Below are positions 1 to 7,529 of a stretch of DNA of 33,267 bases, in pieces. The position numbers were made by a program, and so were the translations under genes. The stretch spans positions 1 through 33,267 of the forward strand of contig CANHTS010000006.1 of NCBI GenBank assembly GCA_947463435.1, given 5' to 3'. The notes below the pieces were generated by a model. That model did not search any database and was not told where the DNA came from. It saw nothing but the letters and a program-made list of their open reading frames with translations. The first letter of the stretch is position 1. The number at the start of each line of letters is the position of its first letter. The DNA is from Flavobacteriales bacterium. Lineage in GTDB: Bacteria; Bacteroidota; Bacteroidia; NS11-12g; UBA955.

Positions 1-684
1 AATTATCGCCCGATCTGGTTGATGATGCAGAAAATGAAGGTGATGATGGCTGATCTGGTCGATTGGTATGCGATGCTGGATCATGTTACTGCTGGTGTGG
101 CAGACTTCCCGGCTGTCCCTGAAAAGTCAGACCACGAACCAGAAACCCTCAAGACCGCTGCGAAGCAAGGGTTGCAGGTGAAGTCAGAAGAAGGACACGG
201 TCTGGAGTTGATGCCCGTTGAGATAAAGGGACTGAATTTACAGTTACCACATAGCCATCCGTGGTTCATCCACGCGCAGGGCGGGCGTTTGCGATTGATT
301 TCCATGCGGCCAGAATCACTGAAAGACCTTCCGTACAACCATCATCATCCGGTTCCACGGAAAACCACACCGCTGACACCTGAAGAGCTTCCGAATGGAA
401 TGAATATCCGCATCCGGAGCATCGACAACCGTCCGCGCCCCTGGTTCGAGGATGACCCCTATATGGGCAGGTTGCGCTACACGGAAATCATGAGAGTCAA
501 TGCCAGGCGGAACCTGGAAGGCATCCACCATTTCGTTAGTTCACGCTACCTCCGGAATTATCTGGGAGAATTCTGTTACCTCACCAATCGCCGCTACAGT
601 GGAAATCAGAAAGTTGAACACATGTTCGGTTTGTTCGTCAGTAAGGCTTGGAACCTTCCGTATATAGTGGACGCTTCCGACTAA
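1..684 (+). CDS. ISXO2/IS1595-like transposase, C-terminal part, cut by the window edge
   Basis: The reading frame is open from the first base, so the true start lies outside the window. The visible N-terminal residues (YRPIWLMMQKMKVMM) resemble the stretch just before the DDE domain in ISXO2-like transposases. The last third (NLEGIHHFVSSRYLRNYLGEF followed by CYLTNRRY) closely resembles the conserved end of that family, where a HH..S..YL..YLDEFCYR.NRR pattern is typical. The roughly 120 residues between are unusual, rich in Pro, His and Arg, and I cannot place the catalytic Asp/Glu residues with confidence. The gene may be a degenerate or very divergent copy. I see no clear terminal inverted repeat after the stop codon. 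The family assignment is inferred from the C-terminal motif alone. Confidence 0.55.
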   Translation, partial: NYRPIWLMMQKMKVMMADLVDWYAMLDHVTAGVADFPAVPEKSDHEPETLKTAAKQGLQVKSEEGHGLELMPVEIKGLNLQLPHSHPWFIHAQGGRLRLISMRPESLKDLPYNHHHPVPRKTTPLTPEELPNGMNIRIRSIDNRPRPWFEDDPYMGRLRYTEIMRVNARRNLEGIHHFVSSRYLRNYLGEFCYLTNRRYSGNQKVEHMFGLFVSKAWNLPYIVDASD

Positions 685-928
685 TCTGGTTTTTGCGTTT
701 GTCTGATGGTGAAATCGGAAGCTAATTCCCGCCCCAAGTCCGCCCCAACCTCCAATACCTCGTCTCACCAACAACCATTCCTCTCGGATTCGGTTTCTCA
801 TCGTCTATTCACAATCTCGTAGCCAATATGATCTCTCCTTTGCCGAAATCCCGTCCCGATAGCTATCGGGAAAACACTCTTAAACCTCCTGACTTTTTCT
901 ATTCCACGATTCGGGTTAATCGCGAAGG
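685..928. other. Gene-free stretch downstream of the transposase
   Basis: About 300 bases separate the transposase stop from the L31 gene. I see no convincing coding frame here. The only structures are the 18-bp palindrome at 854-871 and, at its right end, the L31 promoter at 929-959. The right end of the insertion element may lie in this stretch, but no inverted repeat could be matched because the left end is outside the window. Confidence 0.6.
854..871. repeat. 18-bp perfect palindrome (TCCCGATAGCTATCGGGA)
   Basis: TCCCGATAGCTATCGGGA equals its own reverse complement over all 18 bases. Motifs of this kind are common between genes in many Bacteroidota genomes and behave like dispersed repetitive extragenic palindromes. 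It lies between the transposase remnant and the L31 promoter and has no T-tract, so it is not a typical intrinsic terminator. It is the only copy I noticed in this window. Confidence 0.6.
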
Positions 929-959
929 TTTGCATTTCCAAGTTCTCTTTTTATCTTTG
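929..959 (+). promoter_or_regulatory. Bacteroidota-type promoter of the L31 gene
   Basis: A TTTG at 929-932 is followed after 19 bases by TATCTTTG at 952-959, a full match to the Bacteroidota -7 consensus TAnnTTTG. The start codon follows 25 bases later, so this gene has a short real leader, unlike many others in the window. Confidence 0.7.
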
Positions 960-984
960 CGGCCCTGAATTTCAGAACAGCATT

Positions 985-1233
985 ATGAAAAAAGATATTC
1001 ATCCGTCCAGCTACCGCATGGTGGTGTTCAAGGATATGAGTGCCGATTATTCCTTCCTCACCCGCTCTTGCGTGGATACCAAGGAAACCGTAAAATGGGA
1101 AGACGGCAACGAATATCCCCTCTACAAACTTGAAATCTCGAGCAAAAGTCATCCCTTCTACACCGGCAAGCAGCAGCTTGTAGATACCGCAGGACGTATC
1201 GACAAGTTCATGAAGCGCTACGGCAAGAAGTAA
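985..1233 (+). CDS. rpmE2: 50S ribosomal protein L31 type B
   Basis: The 82-residue protein is a structural component of the large ribosomal subunit. It begins MKKDIHP and contains the type B hallmarks: HP near the N-terminus, a VVFKDMS segment, and a C-terminal SHPFYTGKQ stretch followed by a DKFMKRYG tail. It has a single Cys (in RSCVDT), so it lacks the zinc-binding CxxC of type A L31. Length fits the family. It stands alone between its own promoter (929-959) and a strong terminator (1254-1288), as expected for a monocistronic, highly expressed gene. Confidence 0.96.
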   Translation: MKKDIHPSSYRMVVFKDMSADYSFLTRSCVDTKETVKWEDGNEYPLYKLEISSKSHPFYTGKQQLVDTAGRIDKFMKRYGKK

Positions 1234-1253
1234 GCCTTTACGCTCCTCCTATC

Positions 1254-1288
1254 AGAAAGCCCGGTTTGTCGCCGGGCTTTCTCTTTTT
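1254..1288 (+). terminator. Rho-independent terminator after the L31 gene
   Basis: AGAAAGCCCGG (1254-1264) pairs perfectly with CCGGGCTTTCT (1272-1282) across a 7-base loop, giving an 11-bp stem. A run of five T follows at 1284-1288. Confidence 0.9.
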
Positions 1289-1344
1289 GCAGCCATCCGT
1301 AAAGGCATTCAACGATGGTATGCCGCGGCCAAGCGAATCCGCTT

Positions 1345-1352
1345 TAATTTTG
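1345..1352 (+). promoter_or_regulatory. -7 element directly before the GlmU-like gene
   Basis: TAATTTTG matches TAnnTTTG exactly and ends only five bases before the ATG at 1358. Transcription would start at or within a few bases of the start codon. No clear -33 TTG is seen at the usual distance. Confidence 0.5.
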
Positions 1353-1357
1353 GGCCC

Positions 1358-2530
1358 ATGAAAAGCCTGGTTTTCTTCGACGACGCCGAAGTCAGCAATC
1401 TGTATCCGCTCACCCTCACCCGACCTGCTGCAGGCTTGCGTGCGGGCATCCTCACCATAGCCGAGAAATGGGCACGGCTCCTGGGCTGCCAGGAACTGGG
1501 TTACCGCGGGCAGGCACATCTGTCGGAAGTATTTACCGACTTGCCCGATGCCGAAGTGCTGATCAACGGGCGGCTGCTTCCCAATGCCGGCCTGATCGAA
1601 AAAGCAGCTTCACTTTTACCGGGCGAAAAAGTACTGAGCAGCGATGGCCTGCTCCTGATGGAAAAACCCGGCGATACAAACACTGAAACCATTTGGTCAG
1701 AAGCGATACGTCTCATCCGCCGGCCGTATGACCTGTTCGCTTTGAACCACGAAGAAATCTGCAGTGACTTTGAATGGATAACCCGCGGCAGGGAAAGCGC
1801 TCCATTGGGCGACGACAACCGCGTGATTGGCCCGCACCCTGTTTTCCTCGAACCCGGAGCCAAAGCCTATTGCAGCATCTTCAATACCACAGACGGCCCG
1901 ATCTACCTGGCAGCCGACAGCGAAGTGATGGAAGGATGCATGGTGCGCGGTCCATTTTCTCTGGGTGAACACAGCCAGTTGCGCATGGGCGCCAGGATCT
2001 ATACCGGAACCAGCATCGGCCCGCATTGCCGCATCGGCGGGGAAGTAAGCAACTCCGTAGTGCAGGGCTTTAGCAACAAGGGCCACGAAGGTTATCTGGG
2101 CAACAGCGTTATCGGAGCCTGGTGCAATATTGGCGCCGATTCCAATAACAGCAACCTGAAGAACAACTACGACGAAGTGAAGCTGTGGAACTACCGCAGC
2201 GGCCGCTTCGACAAGACGGGCCTGCAGTTCTGCGGACTCATCATGGGCGACCACAGCAAATGCGGCATCAATACGATGTTCAATACCGGAACCGTGGTGG
2301 GTGTTGCTTGCAATGTTTTCGGTGCCGGCTTCCCCCGCAATTTCATCCCTGACTTCGCTTGGGGCGGTGCAAGTGGTTTTGTGACCTACCGCGCGAACGA
2401 TGCCTTGCAAACCGCACGTCGTGTGATGGCCCGTCGAAAAATCACGCCCACCGAAGCCGATGAAAACCTGCTGCGCGACGTGTTCTATATGACTGCTGAA
2501 GGGCGCTTCTGGGAAAGAAGCGAAAGCTGA
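1358..2530 (+). CDS. GlmU-like sugar nucleotidyltransferase / acyltransferase
   Basis: This 390-residue protein matches the alternative GlmU family of Bacteroidota (the TIGR03991 type). These are predicted to make UDP-GlcNAc from glucosamine-1-phosphate for peptidoglycan and lipopolysaccharide. The N-terminal half (about 1-180) is a divergent nucleotidyltransferase-like domain starting MKSLVFFDDAEVSNLYPLTLTRPAAGLRAG. The second half (about 185-350) is a left-handed beta-helix with hexapeptide-type repeats (for example GEHSQLRMGARIYTG, SIGPHCRIGG, SVIGAWCNIGAD), typical of acyltransferases. The classic GlmU LAAG(K/Q)GTRM loop is absent, as is usual for this group. The gene has its own -7 element, and its stop codon faces the stop of the Rel gene with 7 bases between them. 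The function is from family knowledge and is not certain biochemically. Confidence 0.82.
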   Translation: MKSLVFFDDAEVSNLYPLTLTRPAAGLRAGILTIAEKWARLLGCQELGYRGQAHLSEVFTDLPDAEVLINGRLLPNAGLIEKAASLLPGEKVLSSDGLLLMEKPGDTNTETIWSEAIRLIRRPYDLFALNHEEICSDFEWITRGRESAPLGDDNRVIGPHPVFLEPGAKAYCSIFNTTDGPIYLAADSEVMEGCMVRGPFSLGEHSQLRMGARIYTGTSIGPHCRIGGEVSNSVVQGFSNKGHEGYLGNSVIGAWCNIGADSNNSNLKNNYDEVKLWNYRSGRFDKTGLQFCGLIMGDHSKCGINTMFNTGTVVGVACNVFGAGFPRNFIPDFAWGGASGFVTYRANDALQTARRVMARRKITPTEADENLLRDVFYMTAEGRFWERSES

Positions 2531-2537
2531 TTCGGGC

Positions 2538-4778
2538 TTATTCCACCTCGATCCGCGTCACCGTGATATGCTTGCCGATTTTCTCGAGCTTGCTGATCAG
2601 ATCGTTGAGGTGCGTGGTGTCGTGCGTGTACAGCAGGATGGTTCCCTCGAACGTGCCGGCATTGCTGCCAAAACTGATGGACTTCATGTTCACCTTCAAC
2701 TCCTTGGAAATGATATCAGTAGTACGGCTCACAATGCCCACATCGTCGATACCCGTAATACGCAGCCCGGCCAGGAACGCCTTGTCGAAATTGAACTTCG
2801 ATTTCCATTCTGCCTTGATGATCCGATAGCCGTAATTGCTCATCAGCGAAACGGCGTTTGGGCAATTGACACGGTGGATTTTTACGCCCTCTCCAATCGT
2901 CACAAAGCCGAAGATCGGATCGCCCGGAATTGGATTGCAGCATTTGGAAAGGGTATAATTCAGCTCGTGGTCGTCACCGACAATGATTTCTTCATTTTTG
3001 CGCGGCACATAATCGCGCGAAGGCTTGCTGCCTGAAACAGCGATTTCCTCCCCGGCAGTGGGCTGTTCTTCGCGCGGCGCCAGGATGCGCGAAACCTGGA
3101 TATGGTCTTTGGCAATCTTGCCGATGGCGATATCGTAATATAAGTCGAGCAGACTACTGCGTTCAAAATAGCGCATCACGCGGTTTGCCATCTGTTCGTT
3201 GAACTGCACCTTGACATTGCGGAACTTACGCGCCAGGATATCTTTCCCTTCCTCTGCGCTTTTGCGTTTTTCCTCTTTCAGCCAGTTCCGGATTTTGCTC
3301 TTGGCTTTGCCGGTAATCACAAACTCCAGCCATCCTTCATTTACGCGCTGTTTCTGGGATGTGATGATTTCAACCACATCGCCATTCTTAAGCGGATGGC
3401 TGATCGGCACAAGCTTGCTGTTCACTTTGGCACCGATGCATTTGGCGCCTATATCGCTGTGGATTTCAAATCCGAAATCGAGGGCAGTGCTATTTACCGG
3501 CAGGTTGCGGATATCGCCTTTGGGTGTGAAGACATAGATTTCTTCGCTGAGCAGGTTGAATTTGAAATCGTCGAGAAACTCCAGCGCACTCAGGTCGCGG
3601 TTTTCCAGCATGTCTTTCACCCTGTTCAGCCAGTTGTCGAAAGTGGCATCCTGCGGCGTGTGTTGATGGCTGGAGGTTGCTTTATAACGCCAATGGGCGG
3701 CCAGACCGCGTTCGGCAATATCCTCCATGCGCTTGCTGCGAATCTGCACTTCCACCCATTTGGCTTTGGGCCCGAGCACGGTGGTATGCAGTGCTTCGTA
3801 TCCATTGGCCTTGGGCGTGGTGAGCCAGTCGCGGAGCCGGTCGCCTTGCGTTTTATAGATATCGGTGATGATACTGAAGGCGCGCCAGCAATCTTCCTTC
3901 TCCTTTTGCTGTTCTGAGTCGATGATGATGCGGATGGCGAAGAGGTCGTACACCTGTTCGAAGGGAATGCCTTGCTTTTTCATCTTCTGCAGTATGCTGA
4001 AGATGGATTTTGGTCGGCCTTTTATTTCATGCACCTTCAGGCCTGCTGCGCGCAGTTTCTCGTCGAGCGGCTCGATGAATTCGCGGATATAACGGCTGCG
4101 CTGGGCCTTGTTGGCTGCGAGTTTCTGCACAATTTCATCGAAGCGTTCTGATTCGGTGTATTTGATGGAAAGGTCTTCGAGTTCTGTTTTGATGGCATTC
4201 AGACCGAGCCGATGCGCCAGCGGAGCGTAAAGGAAAAGTGTTTCAGACGCGATTTTTAGCTGGGTGCTGCGCGGTACACTTTCCAGCGTGCGCATGTTGT
4301 GGAGGCGGTCGCATAGCTTCACCAGGATCACCCGCAAGTCGTCGCTGATGGTGAGCAGCATCTTGCGGAAGTTTTCTGCCTGCACACTGCTTCCAGACTC
4401 GAAATGAACGGCCGAGATTTTGGTAAGCCCATTGATGATGCGGGCGATTTTGGGGCCGAAGCGCAGTTCGATATCGTCGAGCGTCACATCGGAATCTTCC
4501 ACCACATCGTGCATCAGGGCGCAAGCCACGGAAGAAGGGCCGAGGCCAAGCTCATGGGCGGCGATATGCGCCACGGCCAGCGGATGGAATATGTATGGCT
4601 CGCCGCTTTTGCGGTAAGTGCCGCGATGGGCTTCGAGAGCCACATCGAAAGCCTCGCGGATGAGTTTCTTTTTTTCGCGCGGCAATGGACCCAAGGCGCG
4701 CAGCAGGGCACGGTAGCGTTTCAGTATCTCATCGCGCTCCAGACGTGCTTTTTCCAGTTCGGGGGAAAGGGTATCCAT
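2538..4778 (-). CDS. rel: Bifunctional (p)ppGpp synthetase/hydrolase, RelA/SpoT family
   Basis: This 746-residue enzyme makes and degrades the stringent-response alarmone (p)ppGpp. Domains in order: an HD hydrolase domain (about 45-190) with the intact HDVVED motif at 90-95 and VKLCDRLHNMRTL at 153-165; a synthetase domain (about 245-365) with YDLFAIRIIID, YEALHTTVLG and VEVQIRSKRMEDIAERGLAAHW; a TGS domain beginning EEIYVFTPKGD; a zinc-finger-like CC...RVNC segment; and a C-terminal ACT domain. The intact HD motif argues for a bifunctional Rel/SpoT, not a RelA with synthetase only. I chose the ATG at 4778 because the family starts here and a TATCTTTG promoter element sits 6 bases upstream. 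A longer frame to 4865 would run through that promoter. Confidence 0.95.
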   Translation of the reverse strand: MDTLSPELEKARLERDEILKRYRALLRALGPLPREKKKLIREAFDVALEAHRGTYRKSGEPYIFHPLAVAHIAAHELGLGPSSVACALMHDVVEDSDVTLDDIELRFGPKIARIINGLTKISAVHFESGSSVQAENFRKMLLTISDDLRVILVKLCDRLHNMRTLESVPRSTQLKIASETLFLYAPLAHRLGLNAIKTELEDLSIKYTESERFDEIVQKLAANKAQRSRYIREFIEPLDEKLRAAGLKVHEIKGRPKSIFSILQKMKKQGIPFEQVYDLFAIRIIIDSEQQKEKEDCWRAFSIITDIYKTQGDRLRDWLTTPKANGYEALHTTVLGPKAKWVEVQIRSKRMEDIAERGLAAHWRYKATSSHQHTPQDATFDNWLNRVKDMLENRDLSALEFLDDFKFNLLSEEIYVFTPKGDIRNLPVNSTALDFGFEIHSDIGAKCIGAKVNSKLVPISHPLKNGDVVEIITSQKQRVNEGWLEFVITGKAKSKIRNWLKEEKRKSAEEGKDILARKFRNVKVQFNEQMANRVMRYFERSSLLDLYYDIAIGKIAKDHIQVSRILAPREEQPTAGEEIAVSGSKPSRDYVPRKNEEIIVGDDHELNYTLSKCCNPIPGDPIFGFVTIGEGVKIHRVNCPNAVSLMSNYGYRIIKAEWKSKFNFDKAFLAGLRITGIDDVGIVSRTTDIISKELKVNMKSISFGSNAGTFEGTILLYTHDTTHLNDLISKLEKIGKHITVTRIEVE

Positions 4779-4784
4779 GCTCCA

Positions 4785-4792
4785 CAAAGATA
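4785..4792 (-). promoter_or_regulatory. -7 element of the Rel gene
   Basis: On the minus strand the sequence reads TATCTTTG, an exact TAnnTTTG match, ending 6 bases before the ATG at 4778. This supports that start and predicts an almost leaderless mRNA. No clear -33 TTG stands at the usual spacing. Confidence 0.55.
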
Positions 4793-4898
4793 AAAATACC
4801 GCGCCGCCTGCCGCGAAGTATATGCACAAGCTCTGCCGCGGAATGCCTATTATTGCACACACCAAAAACGCCTTCCAGAACGAAGGCCGAAGGCACCT

Positions 4899-4980
4899 GC
4901 GGACGTGTCGTAACTGGTAGCCGAGCCAGACTTAGGATCTGGTGCCGCAAGGCGTGTGGGTTCGAGCCCCTCCGTCCGCA
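4899..4980 (+). tRNA. tRNA-Leu (anticodon UAG)
   Basis: The 82-base gene folds into a long-variable-arm (class II) tRNA. Acceptor GCGGACG (4899-4905) pairs with CGTCCGC (4973-4979) with discriminator A at 4980. The D stem is TCG/CGA around a loop with GGTAG. The anticodon stem CCAGA/TCTGG (4926-4930 and 4938-4942) closes the loop CTTAGGA, giving anticodon TAG at 4933-4935, which reads CUA leucine codons. The variable arm is GCC-GCAA-GGC. The T arm has the normal TTCGAGC loop, but its stem GTGGG/CCCTC contains a U-U mismatch. CCA is not encoded. A terminator follows at once. Confidence 0.93.
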
Positions 4981-4987
4981 CCGCATG

Positions 4988-5019
4988 AAAAAGGGCTGAC
5001 GATTTGTCAGCCCTTTTTT
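4988..5019 (+). terminator. Rho-independent terminator after tRNA-Leu
   Basis: AAAAAGGGCTGAC (4988-5000) pairs perfectly with GTCAGCCCTTTTT (5006-5018) across a 5-base loop, ending in six T. The A-rich left arm means the structure could also work in the other direction. Confidence 0.9.
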
Positions 5020-5050
5020 CTGGCATTGATTTTTCAATTCTGCGATCAGT

Positions 5051-5347
5051 ATGCAATATTTCATCGCCGACATACGCCTCCCGGAAGATCCGGAACCTGC
5101 ATTCTTCAGCCATATCCCCGCGCAGCGCGAAGTGGTAGACCGCATGATCGAGGACGGAGATATCTGTCAGTATGCCCTGAAGGAAGACCGCAGCCGTTTG
5201 TGGGTCATTTTCCTGGCTGAAAGCGAAGAACAAGTCTGGGAATGGCTCGGTGCCTTTCCGATGATTTCATGGATGCAACCGGAAGTTTCTCCGCTCATGT
5301 TCTTTCAGGATGCTCCCTCCACTCTTCCCGCATTTTCGCTCAACTGA
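5051..5347 (+). CDS. Small protein with muconolactone-isomerase-like (ferredoxin) fold
   Basis: This 98-residue protein of unknown function resembles the muconolactone delta-isomerase-like dimeric alpha/beta-barrel proteins. It shows the pattern of an RMIEDGDICQYALKED strand-turn, then LWVIFLAESEEQVWEWLGAFPM, then SWMQPEVSPLMFF, comparable to the REGK..HLWR / SIFDVES..EL...LPLFPYM / EVTPL layout of that fold. No catechol-degradation genes are nearby, so a role in that pathway is not implied. It lies between the tRNA-Leu terminator and the trigger factor promoter and is probably its own unit. Confidence 0.7.
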   Translation: MQYFIADIRLPEDPEPAFFSHIPAQREVVDRMIEDGDICQYALKEDRSRLWVIFLAESEEQVWEWLGAFPMISWMQPEVSPLMFFQDAPSTLPAFSLN

Positions 5348-5368
5348 ACAGCAGGCGCGGAAAAACAA

Positions 5369-5376
5369 TACCTTTG
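5369..5376 (+). promoter_or_regulatory. -7 element upstream of the trigger factor gene
   Basis: TACCTTTG matches TAnnTTTG exactly. It lies 22 bases before the GTG start at 5399, leaving a short A-rich leader. No good -33 element is visible. Confidence 0.55.
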
Positions 5377-5398
5377 CAACCGCAAAAAACGATCTCCC

Positions 5399-6772
5399 GT
5401 GAAAGTTAATTACGAACCGATAGACGCGCAACACGCTTCGCTTACCATTGAACTGAACAAAGGCGACTACGCCGAAAAAGTTGACAAAGAATTAAAATCG
5501 CTGCAGAAAAACCTCGCCATCCGCGGCTTCCGCCAAGGCAAGGCTCCCATCGAAATGGTGCGCCGCTCCTACGGCAAAAGCGTACTCTCCGATGAAATTC
5601 AGCGCATTGCCACCCAGGCACTGAACGATTATATCAGCGAAAACAACATCGATATCCTCGGGTATCCGCTTACCAGCGAACGCATCGAATCAAAACTCGA
5701 TATCGAGAACAGCGAAGATTTTCTCTTTGCGTTTGACCTTGGCCTCGCACCAAAATTTGAGCTCAACCTCTCTCCCGCCGACCACCTCGAACAATTTGTC
5801 ATCAGCGTGGATGAAGCCGAAATCGACAAAGACATCGATTACATGCGCCGTCGCCTCGGCAAACTCGAAGAAGTGGATCAGGCCGAAGCAGATGACGTGA
5901 TTTACGGCGTCCTCGACGAACTAAATGAAGACGGACAGGTGCTCGAAGGCGGTGCCACGGCCAAAGAAGCTTCGCTCGTTGCTTCCATGGTGCAGGATGA
6001 AGCCCTCCGCAACACCCTGCTCAACGCCAAAGTAGGCGAAGAACTCCGCGTGAATATCTTCCAGCTATTCAACAACAACGACACCGTAATCCGAAATACG
6101 CTTGGAATACCGGCGGAAGGACTGAACGATCTGAGCATGGACTTTCGTTTCAGCATCAACAGCATCAAACGCCGTTCGCTGGCAGAGTTGAATGAAGCCT
6201 ATTACATGGAGCTTTACGGACCGGAAAGTTATCCGGCCAACGAAAGCGAATACCGCGAGCGCGTGAAGAATAACCTCGAAGGCTATTACGCCAACGAAGC
6301 ACAACTGTGGCTCGACCATCAGATCAGCCATTTGCTCACCAATAACCACCCGCTGGCCCTGCCCGACGATTTCCTGAAGCGCTGGCTCATTTCGACCAAG
6401 CCGGAAGAATACAACGCCGAAAACATTGAAGAGCGCTACCAGGAAGAATCGAACGTATTGCGCCGCCAGCTGGTTGTTGAGAAAATCGCAGAAGCACAGA
6501 ATATCCAGGTTGATGAAAACGACCTGCGCAACGCTGCCTATGAGTATGTGGCCGACTTGTACCGCCAGTACGGACTGATGAATGCCGGCAATCTGGTGGT
6601 GGAATACGCTGAGAAGCAATTGAAAGACAACGACTTCCGCCGCCGCATGGCAGACCGCGTAGTACACCGCAAATCATTCGATGCTGTGCGCCAGATGGTG
6701 AGTCTCGACGAAAAGCCCGTTAGCGTGGAAGAATATTTCAGCCACGTGAACACACACAAACACCAGCATTAA
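5399..6772 (+). CDS. tig: Trigger factor (ribosome-bound chaperone)
   Basis: The 457-residue protein is the ribosome-associated chaperone that meets nascent chains at the exit tunnel. The ribosome-binding signature is visible as RGFRQGKAPIEMVRRSYGKS (about residues 43-62). A degenerate peptidyl-prolyl isomerase-like region follows (about 155-250), without the usual FKBP active-site signature, and then a long, highly charged helical C-terminal domain. This weak PPIase domain is usual in Bacteroidota trigger factors. The start is GTG at 5399 (MKVNYEPIDAQHASLTIEL), where family homology begins. It is directly followed by clpP and clpX, the classic order. Confidence 0.94.
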   Translation: MKVNYEPIDAQHASLTIELNKGDYAEKVDKELKSLQKNLAIRGFRQGKAPIEMVRRSYGKSVLSDEIQRIATQALNDYISENNIDILGYPLTSERIESKLDIENSEDFLFAFDLGLAPKFELNLSPADHLEQFVISVDEAEIDKDIDYMRRRLGKLEEVDQAEADDVIYGVLDELNEDGQVLEGGATAKEASLVASMVQDEALRNTLLNAKVGEELRVNIFQLFNNNDTVIRNTLGIPAEGLNDLSMDFRFSINSIKRRSLAELNEAYYMELYGPESYPANESEYRERVKNNLEGYYANEAQLWLDHQISHLLTNNHPLALPDDFLKRWLISTKPEEYNAENIEERYQEESNVLRRQLVVEKIAEAQNIQVDENDLRNAAYEYVADLYRQYGLMNAGNLVVEYAEKQLKDNDFRRRMADRVVHRKSFDAVRQMVSLDEKPVSVEEYFSHVNTHKHQH

Positions 6773-6799
6773 ACTGTTACCTCTCAAACGCTAAACGAT

Positions 6800-7492
6800 A
6801 TGGATCACGGCAAAGAATTCCGCAAATACGCTGTCAAGCACCTCGGTCTGAACAGCATCTACGTAGATAAATACATGAACGATGTGGTTCCCTCTGTAGT
6901 GAACCTCACCCCCAATATCATCGAAGAGCGGCAGATGAATGCCGTAGCGATGGACATTTTCTCTCGTCTGATGATGGACCGCATCATTTTCCTCGGTGTG
7001 CCGATTTACGACGAAGTGAGCAATATCATCATGGGCCAGTTGTTGTTCCTGGAGAGTTCAAATCCGAACCGCGATATCCAGATTTACATCAACAGTCCGG
7101 GTGGTTCTGTTTACGCCGGTCTCGGTATTTACGACACCATGCAATACATATCCAGCGATGTTGCGACCATTTGCACCGGTATGGCAGCCAGTATGGGAGC
7201 CGTTCTGATGTGCGCCGGTGAAAAAGGCAAGCGCTCTGCACTGCAACACAGCCGTGTGATGATTCACCAGCCATTGGGCGGCGCGCAAGGCCAAGCTTCC
7301 GATATCGAAATCACCTACCGCGAAATCAGCAAGCTGAAAACCGAGCTGTACAATATCATCAGTGCACACAGCGGCCAGCCTTTTGAACGCGTGGAGAAAG
7401 ACAGCGATCGAGACCATTGGATGACAGCAGCCGAAGCCCGCGAATACGGCATGATCGACGAAGTGCTCGGCCGCAATCCTAAAAAAGCCTGA
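6800..7492 (+). CDS. clpP: ATP-dependent Clp protease proteolytic subunit
   Basis: The 230-residue serine peptidase forms the tetradecameric chamber that degrades proteins unfolded by ClpX. The catalytic serine is S131 in GMAASMGAVL, and the catalytic histidine is H156 in HSRVMIHQP, 25 residues on as in other ClpPs. The aspartate is in the DSDRDHWM segment (about 201-205). The INSPGGSVYAG oxyanion region (98-107) is intact. The N-terminal extension before the mature core is longer than in E. coli, as in other Bacteroidota. It starts 27 bases after tig and ends 37 bases before clpX. Confidence 0.97.
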   Translation: MDHGKEFRKYAVKHLGLNSIYVDKYMNDVVPSVVNLTPNIIEERQMNAVAMDIFSRLMMDRIIFLGVPIYDEVSNIIMGQLLFLESSNPNRDIQIYINSPGGSVYAGLGIYDTMQYISSDVATICTGMAASMGAVLMCAGEKGKRSALQHSRVMIHQPLGGAQGQASDIEITYREISKLKTELYNIISAHSGQPFERVEKDSDRDHWMTAAEAREYGMIDEVLGRNPKKA

Positions 7493-7529
7493 TTCTGAAC
7501 CTTTTTACCCCCCCCGATGTTCTTAGGCT

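Noticed and set aside
4866-5233. Open frames on both strands running through the tRNA-Leu
   Set aside because: They cross an intact tRNA gene and terminator and have no family resemblance.
5399-6772. Trigger factor PPIase domain looking degenerate as a sign of gene decay
   Set aside because: A weak PPIase region is usual in Bacteroidota trigger factors, and the frame and ribosome-binding motif are intact.
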